DNA from: Streptomyces nigrescens
GTDB lineage: Bacteria; Actinomycetota; Actinomycetes; Streptomycetales; Streptomycetaceae
Assembly: GCA_024349765.1 (NCBI GenBank)
Contig: AP026073.1
Location: forward strand, 5,952,001-6,016,000
Length of the DNA stretch: 64,000 nucleotides
Direction of reading: 5' to 3'
Position numbers and translations under genes: made by a program. Positions 34,045 to 43,993 of this stretch are shown in pieces. Positions within the stretch are counted from its first letter, which is position 1. Each line of letters opens with the position of its first letter. The notes beneath the pieces are model-generated. The model made no database searches, was not told the DNA's origin, and worked only from the letters and a program-made list of their open reading frames with translations.

Positions 34045-34801
34045 GGGGGCCTGCCGGGGCCGGTATCCGGGCGAAGGAGCCCGGTGTGTCGATCGTGCGC
34101 CAGCGGCTCACCGGCCAGGTGATCAGATCCGCCCGGCCGATGACCTCGTCGACCGGGACCGTGCCACCACCCGGTTCGCCGAGGTGGTCGCGGGAATCGC
34201 TGGAGCGTGCGCGGTGGTCCCCCATGACCCAGAGCTTCCCTTCCGGCACCACGATGTCGAACTCCACCGAGGACGGCGCGTCCCCCGGGTGGAGATAGCC
34301 CTCGTCGACGGGCTCACCGTTCACTTCGATCCGCCCCCGTTTGTCGCAGCAGGTCACATGGTCGCCGCCGATGCCGATCACGCGCTTGACGTAGTCGGTA
34401 TCGGCGGGCCGGGCCAGGCCCAGCGCCGCTCCGGCGCCGCGCAGCAGGCCCGTGACGGGATTCTCCCCCTGCTCCCTGTGAACGAACGACCCGATGCCGT
34501 CGAACACCACCACGTCGCCCCGCGCGGGCTCACTGCCGAAACGGTACGCCAGCTTGTTGACCAGCACCCGGTCCCCGATGTGGAGGGTGTTCTCCATGGA
34601 CGAGCTGGGGATCAGGAACGGTTGCGCGATGAAGGAACTCAGCAGCAGGACGAAGGCCAGGCAGAGCGCGAGCAGGGTGACCGGCCGGTGGCGCAGCCCG
34701 GCGAGGCGGGCGGTGAAACGCGCGGAGCGCGACCCCTGCTCCGGCCCCGCGTCGGGGGTGGGAGAGGGGTCGCGCTCCGTGAGATGTGCGTCGGTGTCCA
34801 T
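34037..34801 (-). CDS. sipW: Type I signal peptidase (SipW-like)
   Basis: 254 residues, the first of four tandem signal peptidases. One TM helix (VTLLALCLAFVLLLSSFIAQ, about 40-60), catalytic Ser in LIPSSSMENTL (about 68), Lys in DYVKRVIGIGGDHVTC (about 138), and box E GDHRARSSDS. It lacks the C-terminal TM helix of the SipY and SipZ types. ATG 34801. It is preceded by rplS on the same strand with about 100 bases between. Confidence 0.88.
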   Translation of the reverse strand: MDTDAHLTERDPSPTPDAGPEQGSRSARFTARLAGLRHRPVTLLALCLAFVLLLSSFIAQPFLIPSSSMENTLHIGDRVLVNKLAYRFGSEPARGDVVVFDGIGSFVHREQGENPVTGLLRGAGAALGLARPADTDYVKRVIGIGGDHVTCCDKRGRIEVNGEPVDEGYLHPGDAPSSVEFDIVVPEGKLWVMGDHRARSSDSRDHLGEPGGGTVPVDEVIGRADLITWPVSRWRTIDTPGSFARIPAPAGPHG

Positions 34802-34897
34802 CGGGCCCTGAGCCTATCCGGCCGGATCCGGACACCCGGCGCGAGAGGGGCTTTGCGTTGCCGGGGCGCAAAAAATCGCGCTCCGGGGCGGCGCGGC

Positions 34898-35245
34898 TCA
34901 GCTCTCGCGCTTCTCCTTGATCTTGGCGGCCTTGCCGCGCAGCTCGCGGAGGTAGTACAGCTTGGCGCGACGGACGTCACCGCGGGTCACGACCTCGATC
35001 TTCTCGACGATCGGGGTGTGCACCGGGAAGGTGCGCTCGACGCCGACGGAGAAGCTGACCTTGCGGACCGTGAAGGTCTCGCGGACGCCCGAGCCCTGAC
35101 GGCGGATGACGACGCCCTTGAACTGCTGCACACGGGAGCGGTTGCCCTCGATGACGCGGACGTGGACGTTGATCGTGTCACCGGGGCGGAAGGCCGGGAT
35201 GTCGCTGCGCAGCGACGCGGAGTCGACGGAGTCGAGAAGGTGCAT
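34898..35245 (-). CDS. rplS: 50S ribosomal protein L19
   Basis: 115 residues: [60 protein letters not shown] and a basic end [20 protein letters not shown]. Sits at the 30S-50S interface. The ATG at 35245 gives the usual family length; upstream frame is trmD-rplS spacer. It is the last gene of the rpsP-KH-rimM-trmD-rplS group. The spacer to trmD (135 bases) has no obvious terminator. Confidence 0.97.
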   Translation of the reverse strand: MHLLDSVDSASLRSDIPAFRPGDTINVHVRVIEGNRSRVQQFKGVVIRRQGSGVRETFTVRKVSFSVGVERTFPVHTPIVEKIEVVTRGDVRRAKLYYLRELRGKAAKIKEKRES

Positions 35246-35379
35246 GACCCACTGCTTTCTTCGCTGATGCCACAGGTCATCAACGGAATATCGATAAGGA
35301 ATGCTTCGGATGTTGTTCCGTCGGGCGGGCGTCGTTCCCCCTGTGGCAGGGGCGCGCGCCGGACGCACACAACAGCGGC

Positions 35380-36189
35380 CTATTCTTCCACGGCCTCGGT
35401 CGTCCGCCCAAATCGGCCGTCCTCCCCGGGCGCCCAGCCCAGGGCGGCGAGGATCGCACGGTCGTGTTTGTCGAACGCGGCGGGGTCGGCGCGCTCGATC
35501 AGATCGGGGCGGTTGCGGACGGTGCGGCGGAACGCCTGGTCCCGGCGCCAGCGGGCGATCTTGCCGTGGTGGCCGCTGAGCAGCACCTCGGGGATCGTAC
35601 GGTCGCGCCACTCGGGGGGCTTGGTGTAGACGGGCCCCTCCAGGAGGTCGGCCATCGGGCCGGGGGCGAAGGAGTCGTCCTGGTGGGAGGCGGCGTTGCC
35701 GAGGACGCCGGGCAGCAGCCGGGCCACGGCCTCGACCATGACCAGGACCGGGGCTTCGCCGCCGGCCAGGACGTAGTCGCCGATGGACACCTCGCGGACG
35801 TCGACGCGGTCGCCGTATTCCTCGATGACGCGGCGGTCGATGCCTTCGTAGCGGGCGGGGGTGAAGACCAGCCAGGGCTTGGTGGAGAGTTCCACGGCGA
35901 GCTGCTGGGTGAACGGCACGCCGCTGGGGGTGGGGACGACGATGACCGGCACGCCCTCGCCGGAGGCCAGGACGGCGTCCAGCGCCTCGCCCCACGGTTC
36001 GGGCTTCATGACCATGCCGGGTCCGCCGCCGTAGGGGGTGTCGTCGACGGTGTGGTGCTTGTCGTGCGTCCACTGCCGCAGGTCGTGGATGCGCACGTCG
36101 AGCTGGCCGCGGGCGCGTGCCTTGCCGACCAGGGAGACGTTCAGCGGTTCGAGGTATTCGGGGAAGATCGTGACGACGTCGAGCCGCAT
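35380..36189 (-). CDS. trmD: tRNA (guanine-37-N1)-methyltransferase
   Basis: A 269-residue SPOUT-fold enzyme that makes m1G37 in tRNAs reading CNN codons and so prevents frameshifting. Signature regions: [42 protein letters not shown]-like [12 protein letters not shown] (about 112) and the trefoil-knot segment [23 protein letters not shown] 36189 overlaps the rimM stop by one base (TGATG). The C-terminal third carries the [14 protein letters not shown] motif. Confidence 0.96.
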   Translation of the reverse strand: MRLDVVTIFPEYLEPLNVSLVGKARARGQLDVRIHDLRQWTHDKHHTVDDTPYGGGPGMVMKPEPWGEALDAVLASGEGVPVIVVPTPSGVPFTQQLAVELSTKPWLVFTPARYEGIDRRVIEEYGDRVDVREVSIGDYVLAGGEAPVLVMVEAVARLLPGVLGNAASHQDDSFAPGPMADLLEGPVYTKPPEWRDRTIPEVLLSGHHGKIARWRRDQAFRRTVRNRPDLIERADPAAFDKHDRAILAALGWAPGEDGRFGRTTEAVEE

Positions 36190-36734
36190 CAGCTGTCCTC
36201 GCGGCCGGACGCGATCTCCGCCTGGCTGTCGTCGAGGAGGCCGGCCGGCGGTTCGATGACGGCGCGCTGCTCCTCCAGGTCGATCTCCGGGACGATCTCG
36301 GCGACGAACGGGATCAGGACCTCGCTGCCGTCGGGGCGTTCGACGACCAGCAGGTCCTGGTAGGGCAGGTGGGAGATCTCGGAGATCCGGCCCACGGTGG
36401 TGCCGTCGCGGGTGACCACGTCGAGGTCGATCAGCTGGTGGTCGTAGAACTCCTCCGGGTCCTCGGGGACCTCGTCGGGGTCGACCTCGGCGATCAGGAG
36501 GGTGTTGCGCAGCGCCTCGGCGGCGGTGCGGTCGGTGACGCCTTCGAAGCGCAGCAGCAGCCGGCCGCTGTGGACCCGGCCGGTCGCGATGGTCAGCGGC
36601 CCCACGGAGGACGGGTCGGTGGCCAGGACCGCCCCGGGCGCGAGCCTGAGCTCCGGCTCGTCGGTGCGCACCTCGACGGTGACCTCGCCCTTGATGCCGT
36701 GGGCGCGGCCGATCCGCGCCACTACCAACTGCAC
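36189..36734 (-). CDS. rimM: Ribosome maturation factor RimM
   Basis: A 181-residue RimM, which binds S19 and helps mature the 30S head. The N-terminal domain opens [20 protein letters not shown]; the linker and PRC-barrel domain contain [37 protein letters not shown] and [20 protein letters not shown] 36734. It overlaps trmD by one base and follows the KH gene after about 77 bases. Confidence 0.95.
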   Translation of the reverse strand: MQLVVARIGRAHGIKGEVTVEVRTDEPELRLAPGAVLATDPSSVGPLTIATGRVHSGRLLLRFEGVTDRTAAEALRNTLLIAEVDPDEVPEDPEEFYDHQLIDLDVVTRDGTTVGRISEISHLPYQDLLVVERPDGSEVLIPFVAEIVPEIDLEEQRAVIEPPAGLLDDSQAEIASGREDS

Positions 36735-36811
36735 GCTTGTTTCTCCCTTGACGACGACTACGGGCCGGGGCGGGCCGAAGCCCTCCCCGGCCCGAGCCGG
36801 TGTTCAACGTG

Positions 36812-37051
36812 TCAGCGGACCTGGTCCACGTCGACGAGGTCGACGCGGATGCCGCGGCCGCCGATGGCGCCGACGACGGTCCGCAGCGCGCGGGCGGTGC
36901 GGCCGTTGCGGCCGATCACCTTGCCGAGGTCGTCGGGGTGGACCCGGACCTCCAGCACCCGCCCGCGACGCAGGGTGCGCGAGGCTACCTGCACGTCATC
37001 GGGGTTGTCGACGATGCCCTTGACGAGGTGCTCGAGGGCTTCCTCGAGCAT
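36812..37051 (-). CDS. KH-domain RNA-binding protein (KhpA family)
   Basis: 79 residues with one type II KH domain: LEVRVHPDDLGKVIGRNGRT, where GKVIGRNG is the GxxG loop that holds RNA. Found between rpsP and rimM in many Gram-positive bacteria. KhpA pairs with KhpB/Jag to bind RNAs and affect cell elongation in firmicutes; the Streptomyces role is not established. ATG 37051 lies two bases after the rpsP stop. Confidence 0.92.
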   Translation of the reverse strand: MLEEALEHLVKGIVDNPDDVQVASRTLRRGRVLEVRVHPDDLGKVIGRNGRTARALRTVVGAIGGRGIRVDLVDVDQVR

Positions 37052-37053
37052 GC

Positions 37054-37494
37054 TCAGGCCTCGGAGGACTCGGAGGTGGACTCGGCCGCAGCCTCGTCCG
37101 CCTTCTTGTCAGTCTTCTTCGCCTTCGGGGTGATGGCCTCACCCTTCGGCTCGTCACCGGAAGCCTTGGCGGCGGCCTCGAAGAGGGCGCGCTTGTCGGC
37201 CTTCGGCTCGGCCACCAGCAGCGGCGCCGGGGCGGGCTCGCCCTTGAACTTCTGCCAGTCGCCGGTCTTCTTGAGGATGGCGAGAACCGGCTCGGTCGGC
37301 TGGGCGCCGACGCTCAGCCAGTACTGCGCACGGTCGGAGTCGACCTCGATGCGCGAGGGGTTCTGCACCGGGTGGTACAGACCGATCTCCTCGATGGCCC
37401 GGCCGTCACGGCGGGTACGGGAGTCGGCGACGACGATGCGGTAGTGAGGCGAACGGATCTTGCCCAGACGCTTCAGCTTGATCTTGACTGCCAC
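37054..37494 (-). CDS. rpsP: 30S ribosomal protein S16
   Basis: 146 residues. The conserved first 85 include [20 protein letters not shown]-type [36 protein letters not shown] and [20 protein letters not shown]. The last 55 are an acidic Ala/Lys/Ser tail usual in Streptomyces. Start GTG at 37494 with AGGAGA about ten bases upstream. First gene of the rpsP-KH-rimM-trmD-rplS group. Confidence 0.96.
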   Translation of the reverse strand: MAVKIKLKRLGKIRSPHYRIVVADSRTRRDGRAIEEIGLYHPVQNPSRIEVDSDRAQYWLSVGAQPTEPVLAILKKTGDWQKFKGEPAPAPLLVAEPKADKRALFEAAAKASGDEPKGEAITPKAKKTDKKADEAAAESTSESSEA

Positions 37495-37649
37495 GGGAGT
37501 GGGTTCTCCTGGATTTGACGTGGTTGGGCACGGCGAGCTGCCGCGTGGGGTTGCGGTACCCGAATGCCCGATGGACGCGTCAGCCGGAGGAGAGAGGGGT
37601 CCTGTGCGACTGTCGAGTACAGCTAGCCATTGTGCCACACGCGGTTGGG

Positions 37650-38303
37650 TCAGCCGACCGCGGCCACCTCGGGGATCCGGAAGGGCTTGCCGCAGCCGCC
37701 GCAGACGATCGGCGCCTGTGCGAGGACGGACGGAACGACCCGGACATTGCGCCCGCAGTCGCAGACGGCCTTGACGCGGACGCCGCCTCCGGAGGAGCCG
37801 TGCCGGGCGGCCGGGCCCCGGAAGCTGCGGGCGGTGTCGGTGGCGGTCGCGGCCGAATGCGCCTTGAGGGCTCTGCCGAGCCGTTCGATGGTCGGGCGGT
37901 AGCGCCGTCTGGCTTCGGGGTTGAGCGTGACCAGCGAGAAGCCGCTGCTGGGGTGCGGCTCGTCGGCGTGGTCCAGGCCCAGTTCCTCGGCGATCGCCAG
38001 GAATCGACGGTTGTGGTAGCGGCCTGCCCGGGAGGTGTCGCGGACGCCGCGGGCGGCGGCGATGCCGTGGACTGCCTCGTGGAGCAGCCGTTCGAAGGAG
38101 AGTTCGGCGCCGCAGGCGGACGAGGACTCTCCGATCAGGGACTCGGGCGCGGCCAGGTCCGGCAGCTCGGGGTGGTGCCGTTGAATGTCGGCCCACGCGA
38201 GCGCCAGCTCGGCGGCGAGAACAGGCGGTGTCGTGCTCACGTCGTAACAACGAGCCAGGGACGCCCAGTGTTCCGATTCCGGGCCATCCCAAATAATTTG
38301 CAC
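37650..38303 (-). CDS. SprT-like putative metalloprotease with zinc ribbon
   Basis: 217 residues. [20 protein letters not shown] (about 68-87) contains the HExxH zinc site HEAVH, and [19 protein letters not shown] follows as in SprT-like domains, where a third ligand histidine is expected (YHN). The C-terminus has two cysteine pairs, CDCGR and CGGCGK (about 182-205), a zinc ribbon. The fold is related to SprT/Spartan DNA-protein-crosslink proteases, but the substrate is unknown. It lies alone upstream of rpsP on the same strand, with a 155-base gap. Confidence 0.65.
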   Translation of the reverse strand: MQIIWDGPESEHWASLARCYDVSTTPPVLAAELALAWADIQRHHPELPDLAAPESLIGESSSACGAELSFERLLHEAVHGIAAARGVRDTSRAGRYHNRRFLAIAEELGLDHADEPHPSSGFSLVTLNPEARRRYRPTIERLGRALKAHSAATATDTARSFRGPAARHGSSGGGVRVKAVCDCGRNVRVVPSVLAQAPIVCGGCGKPFRIPEVAAVG

Positions 38304-38836
38304 GTACCAGTCAGTTTCCGGGCATGCGCCGTGCGGGAGGGCGCCTACGCCGATCTGCGCAGAAGCCGCCCACCGGGCCGCAAGCCGGGACGTACCCCCG
38401 CGTATGCACCGGAGGTGCCCGCGGACTGCCCGCGGTCCTTCCCCGTGCGCACCCGGGTACGCCGCACGGCGTAACGACGGCCGGCCACTACGGAGAGCGC
38501 CGCGGCGATGCTACGGGGCCTGCCTGTGCGTCCCCGCACCGGCCCGTGCCCCACCGTAGGGGCGCGCGCGGGCGCCGGGCGAGGGCGCGCGGAGGTGCGG
38601 AGGCGACCCCGGCGGGAACGCTGGCGTGGCGGAACCGCGCCGGCCGGGGCACCCTGGAACGGCGCTTCAGGGAGCGGCCCCGGCGCATACGGGGGCGCGC
38701 GGGAGACAACCCCGGCGCACCCCCTGGACGCCCGGACGGATGCGCAGTTGTCTGGGTTGCGGGGGCGCACCACGCGTGATGACGGGGGCGATCGGTACGG
38801 CACAGGTTCGGTTCTCGGCGAATAGGGGCGCTATCG
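38304..38836. other. Gene-free 530-base stretch
   Basis: Between the divergent SprT-like and methyltransferase genes. It is very GC-rich, has several short inverted repeats but no long perfect hairpin, and open frames on both strands lack start signals and natural composition. It presumably contains promoters for both neighbours. Nothing else was recognised. Confidence 0.5.
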
Positions 38837-39703
38837 ATGTCACCCACGCTCGTACGGCACCAGCTTCCGGACACTGCATCCCTGCGCTGTGAGGGCCCGC
38901 CCCTACCGGCCGGGTCGCGGGCGCGCGCCCGTGACTGGGCCGAGATCCAGGAAGGGATGCTGGTACCGCTCTACGAAGCCGCGTACGACCGGCTGGGCAT
39001 CGGGCCGGGCACCCGGCTGCTGGGACTCGGCTGTGGTTCCGGTCTGGCGCTGCTGCTGGCGGCGGCCCGTGGGGCGCAGGTCAGCGGGGTGGACGCGGAC
39101 GAGTCGCGGCTGGAGCTGGCGCGCGAGCGGCTCACGCCGGACGGCCTGCCGGAGCACACCCAGGTGGTCAGCGGCGGTCTGGAGGCGGCGGCGTCCGGGG
39201 ACACCACGTTCAACGTGGTCACCGCGTTCCATCCGGTGGGGTGTGTGAGCACCGTCGAGGGGCTGGCGGCGTCGCTGACCGCGGCGGCGGGGCTCGCCGA
39301 GCGCGGCAGCGCGGTGGTGCTGGGCGGCTGGGGGCCCGTGGAGCGGTGCGCCACGGCCGGGGTGCTGCGGGTGGCGCAGCGGCTGGCCGATGCGGGCGGT
39401 GACCGGGCGGCCGGTGCCGCGAGGTGGCAGCCCAGCGGCCGGGACGATCTGGAGGAGCTGGCGGAGCGGGCCGGGCTGCGGCCGGACGGTTCGGGCCGGG
39501 TGGCCTGCCCGTTCGGGTACGCGGACCTGACGAGTGCGGTGCGCGGGCTGCTGTCGACGGGCGTGTTCGACGCGGCGCTGCGGGTGGCCGAGCAGCGGCA
39601 GGTGGAGAAGGAGCTCGCGGAGGCGCTGCATCCGCATCAGCGTCCGGACGGGACGGTGTGGATGCCGAACGTCTTCCGCTATCTGATCGCGCGGACGCGG
39701 TAG
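38837..39703 (+). CDS. Class I SAM-dependent methyltransferase
   Basis: 288 residues. The SAM-binding motif I is GTRLLGLGCGSGLALLLAAA (about 58-77); motif II acidic residue in VSGVDADESRLELARERL; a post-motif FNVVTAFHPVGCVS. ARDWAEIQEGMLVPLYEAAY near the start is usual for ubiE-like or cypemycin-type methyltransferases. The substrate is unknown. ATG 38837 has no strong ribosome-binding site. It is convergent with ffh, separated by a strong terminator. Confidence 0.8.
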   Translation: MSPTLVRHQLPDTASLRCEGPPLPAGSRARARDWAEIQEGMLVPLYEAAYDRLGIGPGTRLLGLGCGSGLALLLAAARGAQVSGVDADESRLELARERLTPDGLPEHTQVVSGGLEAAASGDTTFNVVTAFHPVGCVSTVEGLAASLTAAAGLAERGSAVVLGGWGPVERCATAGVLRVAQRLADAGGDRAAGAARWQPSGRDDLEELAERAGLRPDGSGRVACPFGYADLTSAVRGLLSTGVFDAALRVAEQRQVEKELAEALHPHQRPDGTVWMPNVFRYLIARTR

Positions 39704-39731
39704 CCGGCGCCCGGGACCGCGGTCGATGCGC

Positions 39732-39766
39732 CGAGCCCCCGGCCACGAGGTGTGGCCGGGGGCTCG
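39732..39766. terminator. Bidirectional terminator between methyltransferase gene and ffh
   Basis: CGAGCCCCCGGCCAC (39732-39746) and its exact complement (39752-39766) form a 15-bp stem with a five-base loop between convergent genes. Confidence 0.85.
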
Positions 39767-39799
39767 CGAGGCGTACGGCGGGGTGCCGTCGAGGGCCGG

Positions 39800-41353
39800 T
39801 CAGCCCATGAACTTCTTGAATTCCTCGGGGAGTTCGAAGTTCTTCGGGTCCTGGTCGGCCTGCGGCAGACCGAGCGGGTTGCCGGCCTGGGCGGCCTCGC
39901 GGCGGGCGGCCGCGGCCTGCTCGTCGGCCTTGCGCTTCATCGGGTTGCCGCTCTTGCGCTTGCCCTTGGCCTGCTTGACCTGCTTCTTCTTCCGGGCGCC
40001 GCCCCCCATGCCGGGCATCCCCGGCATGCCCGGCATCCCGGGCATGCCGCCCTGGGCCATCTTCGACATCATCTTGCGGGCGTCGAAGAACCGCTCGACC
40101 AGGTTCTTGACCGTGCTGACGTCGACGCCGGAACCGCGGGCGATACGGGCGCGGCGGGAGCCGTTGATGATCGTCGGGTCCTGGCGCTCGGCCGGGGTCA
40201 TGGACTTGATGACGGCGGCGGTGCGGTCGACCTCGCGCTCGTCGAGGTTGTTGATCTGGTCCTTCATCTGGCCCATGCCCGGCAGCATGCCGAGCAGCTT
40301 GGAGATGGAGCCCATCTTGCGGACCTGCTCCATCTGGGCCAGGAAGTCGTCGAGCGTGAACTCCTTGGGGCCCTTCGCCAGCTTGGCCGCCATCTTCTCG
40401 GCCTCTTGCTGGCTGAAGGTCTGCTCGGCCTTCTCGATCAGGCTGAGCATGTCGCCCATGCCGAGGATGCGGGACGCCATGCGGTCCGGGTGGAACGCGT
40501 CGAAGTCGTCCAGCTTCTCGCCGTTGGAGGCGAACATGATCTGCTTGCCGGTGACGTGCGCGATGGAGAGCGCGGCACCACCGCGGGCGTCGCCGTCCAG
40601 CTTGGAGAGCACCACGCCGTCGAAGCCGACGCCGTCGCGGAACGCCTCGGCGGTGTTGACCGCGTCCTGACCGATCATCGCGTCGACGACGAAGAGGACC
40701 TCGTCGGGGCCGACCGCGTCGCGGATGTCGGCGGCCTGCTGCATCATCTCGGCGTCGATGCCGAGGCGGCCGGCGGTGTCGACGATCACGACGTCGTGCT
40801 GCTTGGTCCGCGCGTACTCGATCGAGTCCTTGGCGACCTGGACCGGGTCGCCGACGCCGTTGCCCGGCTCGGGGCCGTAGAAGGCGACGCCGGCGCGCTC
40901 GGAGACGACCTGGAGCTGGTTGACGGCGTTGGGGCGCTGGAGGTCACAGGCGACCAGCAGCGGGGCGTGGCCCTGTCGCTTGAGCCAGCGGCCGAGCTTT
41001 CCGGCGAGGGTGGTCTTACCGGCACCCTGCAGACCGGCGAGCATGATCACGGTCGGCGGCTGCTTGGCGAAGCGGAGCCGGCGGGTCTCGCCGCCGAGGA
41101 TGCCGATGAGCTCCTCGTTGACGATCTTGATGACCTGCTGGGCCGGGTTCAGCGCCTGGGAGACCTCGGAGCCGAGGGCGCGCTCCTTGATCTGCTTGAT
41201 GAAGGCCCGGACGACGGGGAGGGCGACGTCCGCCTCGAGCAGCGCGATGCGGATCTCGCGCGCCGTGGCGTCGATGTCCGCCTCGCTCAGGCGTCCCTTG
41301 CCCCGGAGGTTTTTGAAAGTACTCGCCAAGCGGTCGGAAAGCGTATCGAACAC
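39800..41353 (-). CDS. ffh: Signal recognition particle protein Ffh (SRP54)
   Basis: A 517-residue SRP GTPase that with 4.5S RNA takes nascent membrane proteins to FtsY. N-domain at 1-90 (ALLEADVALPVVRAFIKQIK). G-domain motifs are GLQGAGKTT (about 110), DTAGRLGID, and TKLDGDARGG (about 250). The M-domain is methionine-rich (MGSISKLLGMLPGMGQMK) and ends in unusual MPGMPGMPGMPGMGGG repeats before a basic tail. The start is a GTG at 41353. The 4.5S RNA gene is not in the window. Confidence 0.96.
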   Translation of the reverse strand: MFDTLSDRLASTFKNLRGKGRLSEADIDATAREIRIALLEADVALPVVRAFIKQIKERALGSEVSQALNPAQQVIKIVNEELIGILGGETRRLRFAKQPPTVIMLAGLQGAGKTTLAGKLGRWLKRQGHAPLLVACDLQRPNAVNQLQVVSERAGVAFYGPEPGNGVGDPVQVAKDSIEYARTKQHDVVIVDTAGRLGIDAEMMQQAADIRDAVGPDEVLFVVDAMIGQDAVNTAEAFRDGVGFDGVVLSKLDGDARGGAALSIAHVTGKQIMFASNGEKLDDFDAFHPDRMASRILGMGDMLSLIEKAEQTFSQQEAEKMAAKLAKGPKEFTLDDFLAQMEQVRKMGSISKLLGMLPGMGQMKDQINNLDEREVDRTAAVIKSMTPAERQDPTIINGSRRARIARGSGVDVSTVKNLVERFFDARKMMSKMAQGGMPGMPGMPGMPGMGGGARKKKQVKQAKGKRKSGNPMKRKADEQAAAARREAAQAGNPLGLPQADQDPKNFELPEEFKKFMG

Positions 41354-41500
41354 GGCGGTCGTCGATCCTCGGGGTCGGGGGCGGGGTGCGGTCAGTCGGC
41401 TTCTAGGGTATCGGGCCCGGCAAGCGAACCGTTCCTGCCCTGTTTACCGCCCCGTTCCGGGGTGCCGGGCCCGCCCGCTTCCCCGTACGGGGCCGTACGG

Positions 41501-43993
41501 CTACCGCAGCGCCGCCTCCACCGCCGACGCGACCTCGTGGGCCGCCGCGTCGGTCAGGGGCGCGCCGTCGGTGCTGGTGACGTAGAAGGCGTCGACCGCG
41601 TCCGCGCCCAGGGTGCTGATGTGGGCGCTGCGGACGGCCACCCGGGCGGTCTCCAGGGCGCGGCCGATGCGGTGCAGCAGGCCGTGCGCGTCATGGGCGC
41701 GGACCTCGATGACGGTGGCGGTGCGGGAGCTGCCGGTGGCGACGGTGACCCGCGGTGGCGGGGCGTGCACGGTGCGGACGCGGCGGGCGTAGGCGCGTTC
41801 GCGTTCGGCGAGCCGGCCCGGGATGTCGAGGGAGCCGTCCAGGGCGCGGACCAGGTCGGCACGGAGCCGGTCGGCCTCGGGCAGCGAGCCGTATTCGGCG
41901 GCCACCCGCCAGCTGAGCAGCAGCACCGGGCCGTCGCCGATCGGGTCCAGGAGCTGCAGGTCGGCGGCGCGCACGGCGAGCCGGTGCAGGGCCAGCACCC
42001 CGGCGGCGGCGGGCAGCACGCCCGGCTGGTCGGGGACGGCGATCAGCAGCTCGACGCCGACCGGTTCCGGGCCGTCCGTTTCGGGCGCGTCCTCGGCGGG
42101 GGCCTCGGCGCGGGTGCGCAGCGCGAGGACCGGGCCGCCGGTGCGTCCGGCCTCCATGGCCAGCCGTTCCTGTTCCGCGGTCGGCCCGTCGGCGCCGCGC
42201 TGTTCCGCCTCGGGTTCCCCGGCGAGCCGTGCCGCGACCCGTTTGACCAGGTCGGCGACGAGTCCGCCGCGCCAGGCGCTCCAGGCGGCGGGCCCGGTGG
42301 CCAGCGCGTCGGCCTCGGTGAGGGCGTGCAGGAGTTCCAGGGTGCGGGTGGTGCCGACCGCGTCGGCGACCGCGCCGACGGTCTCCGGGTCGTCCAGGGC
42401 GCGCCGGGTGGCGGTCTCGACGAGCAACAGGTGGTGCCGGACGAGGGTGGCGATCACCGCGGTGTCGCGGGCGTCGAAGCCGAGCCGGGCGGCCATGTCG
42501 CGGGCGATGGTCTCGCCGGCCACCGAGTGGTCGCCGGGCCAGCCCTTGCCGATGTCGTGCAGCAGCGCGGCGACCAGCAGCAGGTCGGGGCGGTGCACCC
42601 GGCGGGTGAGCGCGGCGGCCCGTACGGCGGTCTCGACCAGGTGGCGGTCGACGGTCCAGGTGTGGACGGGGTTGCGCTGCGGGCGGCAGCGGACCCGCTC
42701 CCAGTCGGGCAGCAGCCGGGGGATGACGCCCTCGGCCTCCAGCGCCTCCCATACGGGCACCGTGGGCGCGCCCGCGCCGAGCAGCGTGACCAGCTGTTCC
42801 AGCGCCTCGGCGGGCCAGGGCTCGGGCAGCGGCCGGGTGGCGAGGGCACTCGCGCAGCGGCGGATCGCGGCGGTGGCCAGCGGCAGTCCGGCCTGCGCGG
42901 CGGCGGCCGCGGCGCGCAGCACCAGCACCGGGTCCCGTTCGGGCCGGGCGGTGCGGGCCAGCACCGCTTCCCCGTCGAGTTCCACGACGCCCTCGGCAAG
43001 CGGTGAGCGCTCCCCCTTGGCGGCGGTGCGGCCGGTCAGCAGGCCGCGCAGGACGGGTTTGACGGCGCGGGCGCGCAGCACCCGGCCTACCTCGCGCCAG
43101 GTGACGTCGGCGGCGTAGGAGATGGTGCGGGCTGCTTCGTAGGTCTGGCGGAGCAGGGCGTCCGCGTCGAGCACACCGAGGGCGGCGGCGACCTGGTCCT
43201 GTTCCTGGAGGGAGAGCCGGTCGGTGGCGCGCCCGGTGGTGAGGTGGAGCGCGTCGCGGGTGTCGAGGAGGAGGGTGCGGGCGGCCTCCAGGCCGCCGCG
43301 GGGTGCGTCGGCGAGCCAGGAGGCGGCGACCGCCCGGAGCGCGGTGGCGTCGCGCAGCCCGCCCCTGGCCTCCTTGAGGTCCGGTTCGAGGAGGTACTGC
43401 AGCTCGCCCTGGCGCTCGGCGCGCTCCTGGCACAGGGCGTGCAGCTCCGGCAGCCGCTTGGGGGCGCTCTCGCGCCAGTCGGCGTACGCCGTGGAGCGCA
43501 GCCGGGTGCTCAGTTCCGGGTCGCCGGCCAGGTGGCGGGCGTCGAGCAGGCCCAGCTGCACCTTGAGGTCGTCGCGGGCGGCCCGGCGGGCCTCGGCGGG
43601 GGTGCGGACGGAGTGGTCGAGGTCCATGCCCAGGTCCCAGACCGGGTACCAGAGCCGGTCGGCGAGGGCGGCCAGGGCGCGCGGGTCGGCGCGTCCGTCG
43701 TGGAGCAGGAGGAGGTCGAGGTCGCTGCGGGGGGAGAGTTCGCCGCGGCCGTAGCCGCCGACCGCGACCAGTGCGGTGCCGGACAGCCCGGCGGCGGTGG
43801 CGTGCCGGTTCAGCAGGCCGGCCAGCCACTCGTCGGTCAGTCGGGCGAGCGCGGCGCGGCGGTCTGGTCCGGTGGTCTTCTCGTCCTGGAGGAGCCGCAC
43901 CCGGGCCGCGGGGTAGCCGCTGCCGTCCGCGGGCCCCTCGTCCTGGCCGGATGCCGCTGCCGTTCCTGCCGTGTCCTCGACGCTGTCGGTCAA
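41501..43993 (-). CDS. glnD: PII uridylyl/adenylyltransferase GlnD
   Basis: About 830 residues. Nucleotidyltransferase domain VAVGGYGRGELSPRSDLDLL (about 85-104) with the GG..S..DLD catalytic set; HD domain LLLVAALLHDIGKGWPGDHS (about 485-504); two C-terminal ACT domains (ELLIAVPDQPGVLPAAAGVL and IEVRAHDAHGLLHRIGRALE). It modifies GlnK; in S. coelicolor GlnD adenylylates GlnK Tyr51, from published work as recalled. A TTG at 43993 with AAGGAG eight bases upstream is chosen; the frame stays open to 44131 with a Gly/Arg/Ala-rich stretch that is probably leader. Confidence 0.93.
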   Translation of the reverse strand: MTDSVEDTAGTAAASGQDEGPADGSGYPAARVRLLQDEKTTGPDRRAALARLTDEWLAGLLNRHATAAGLSGTALVAVGGYGRGELSPRSDLDLLLLHDGRADPRALAALADRLWYPVWDLGMDLDHSVRTPAEARRAARDDLKVQLGLLDARHLAGDPELSTRLRSTAYADWRESAPKRLPELHALCQERAERQGELQYLLEPDLKEARGGLRDATALRAVAASWLADAPRGGLEAARTLLLDTRDALHLTTGRATDRLSLQEQDQVAAALGVLDADALLRQTYEAARTISYAADVTWREVGRVLRARAVKPVLRGLLTGRTAAKGERSPLAEGVVELDGEAVLARTARPERDPVLVLRAAAAAAQAGLPLATAAIRRCASALATRPLPEPWPAEALEQLVTLLGAGAPTVPVWEALEAEGVIPRLLPDWERVRCRPQRNPVHTWTVDRHLVETAVRAAALTRRVHRPDLLLVAALLHDIGKGWPGDHSVAGETIARDMAARLGFDARDTAVIATLVRHHLLLVETATRRALDDPETVGAVADAVGTTRTLELLHALTEADALATGPAAWSAWRGGLVADLVKRVAARLAGEPEAEQRGADGPTAEQERLAMEAGRTGGPVLALRTRAEAPAEDAPETDGPEPVGVELLIAVPDQPGVLPAAAGVLALHRLAVRAADLQLLDPIGDGPVLLLSWRVAAEYGSLPEADRLRADLVRALDGSLDIPGRLAERERAYARRVRTVHAPPPRVTVATGSSRTATVIEVRAHDAHGLLHRIGRALETARVAVRSAHISTLGADAVDAFYVTSTDGAPLTDAAAHEVASAVEAALR

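Noticed and set aside
39752-43006. A 1,084-codon plus-strand frame across ffh and glnD
   Set aside because: Antisense to two well-identified genes; composition is low-complexity Gly/Val/Gln/Asp, with no domain.
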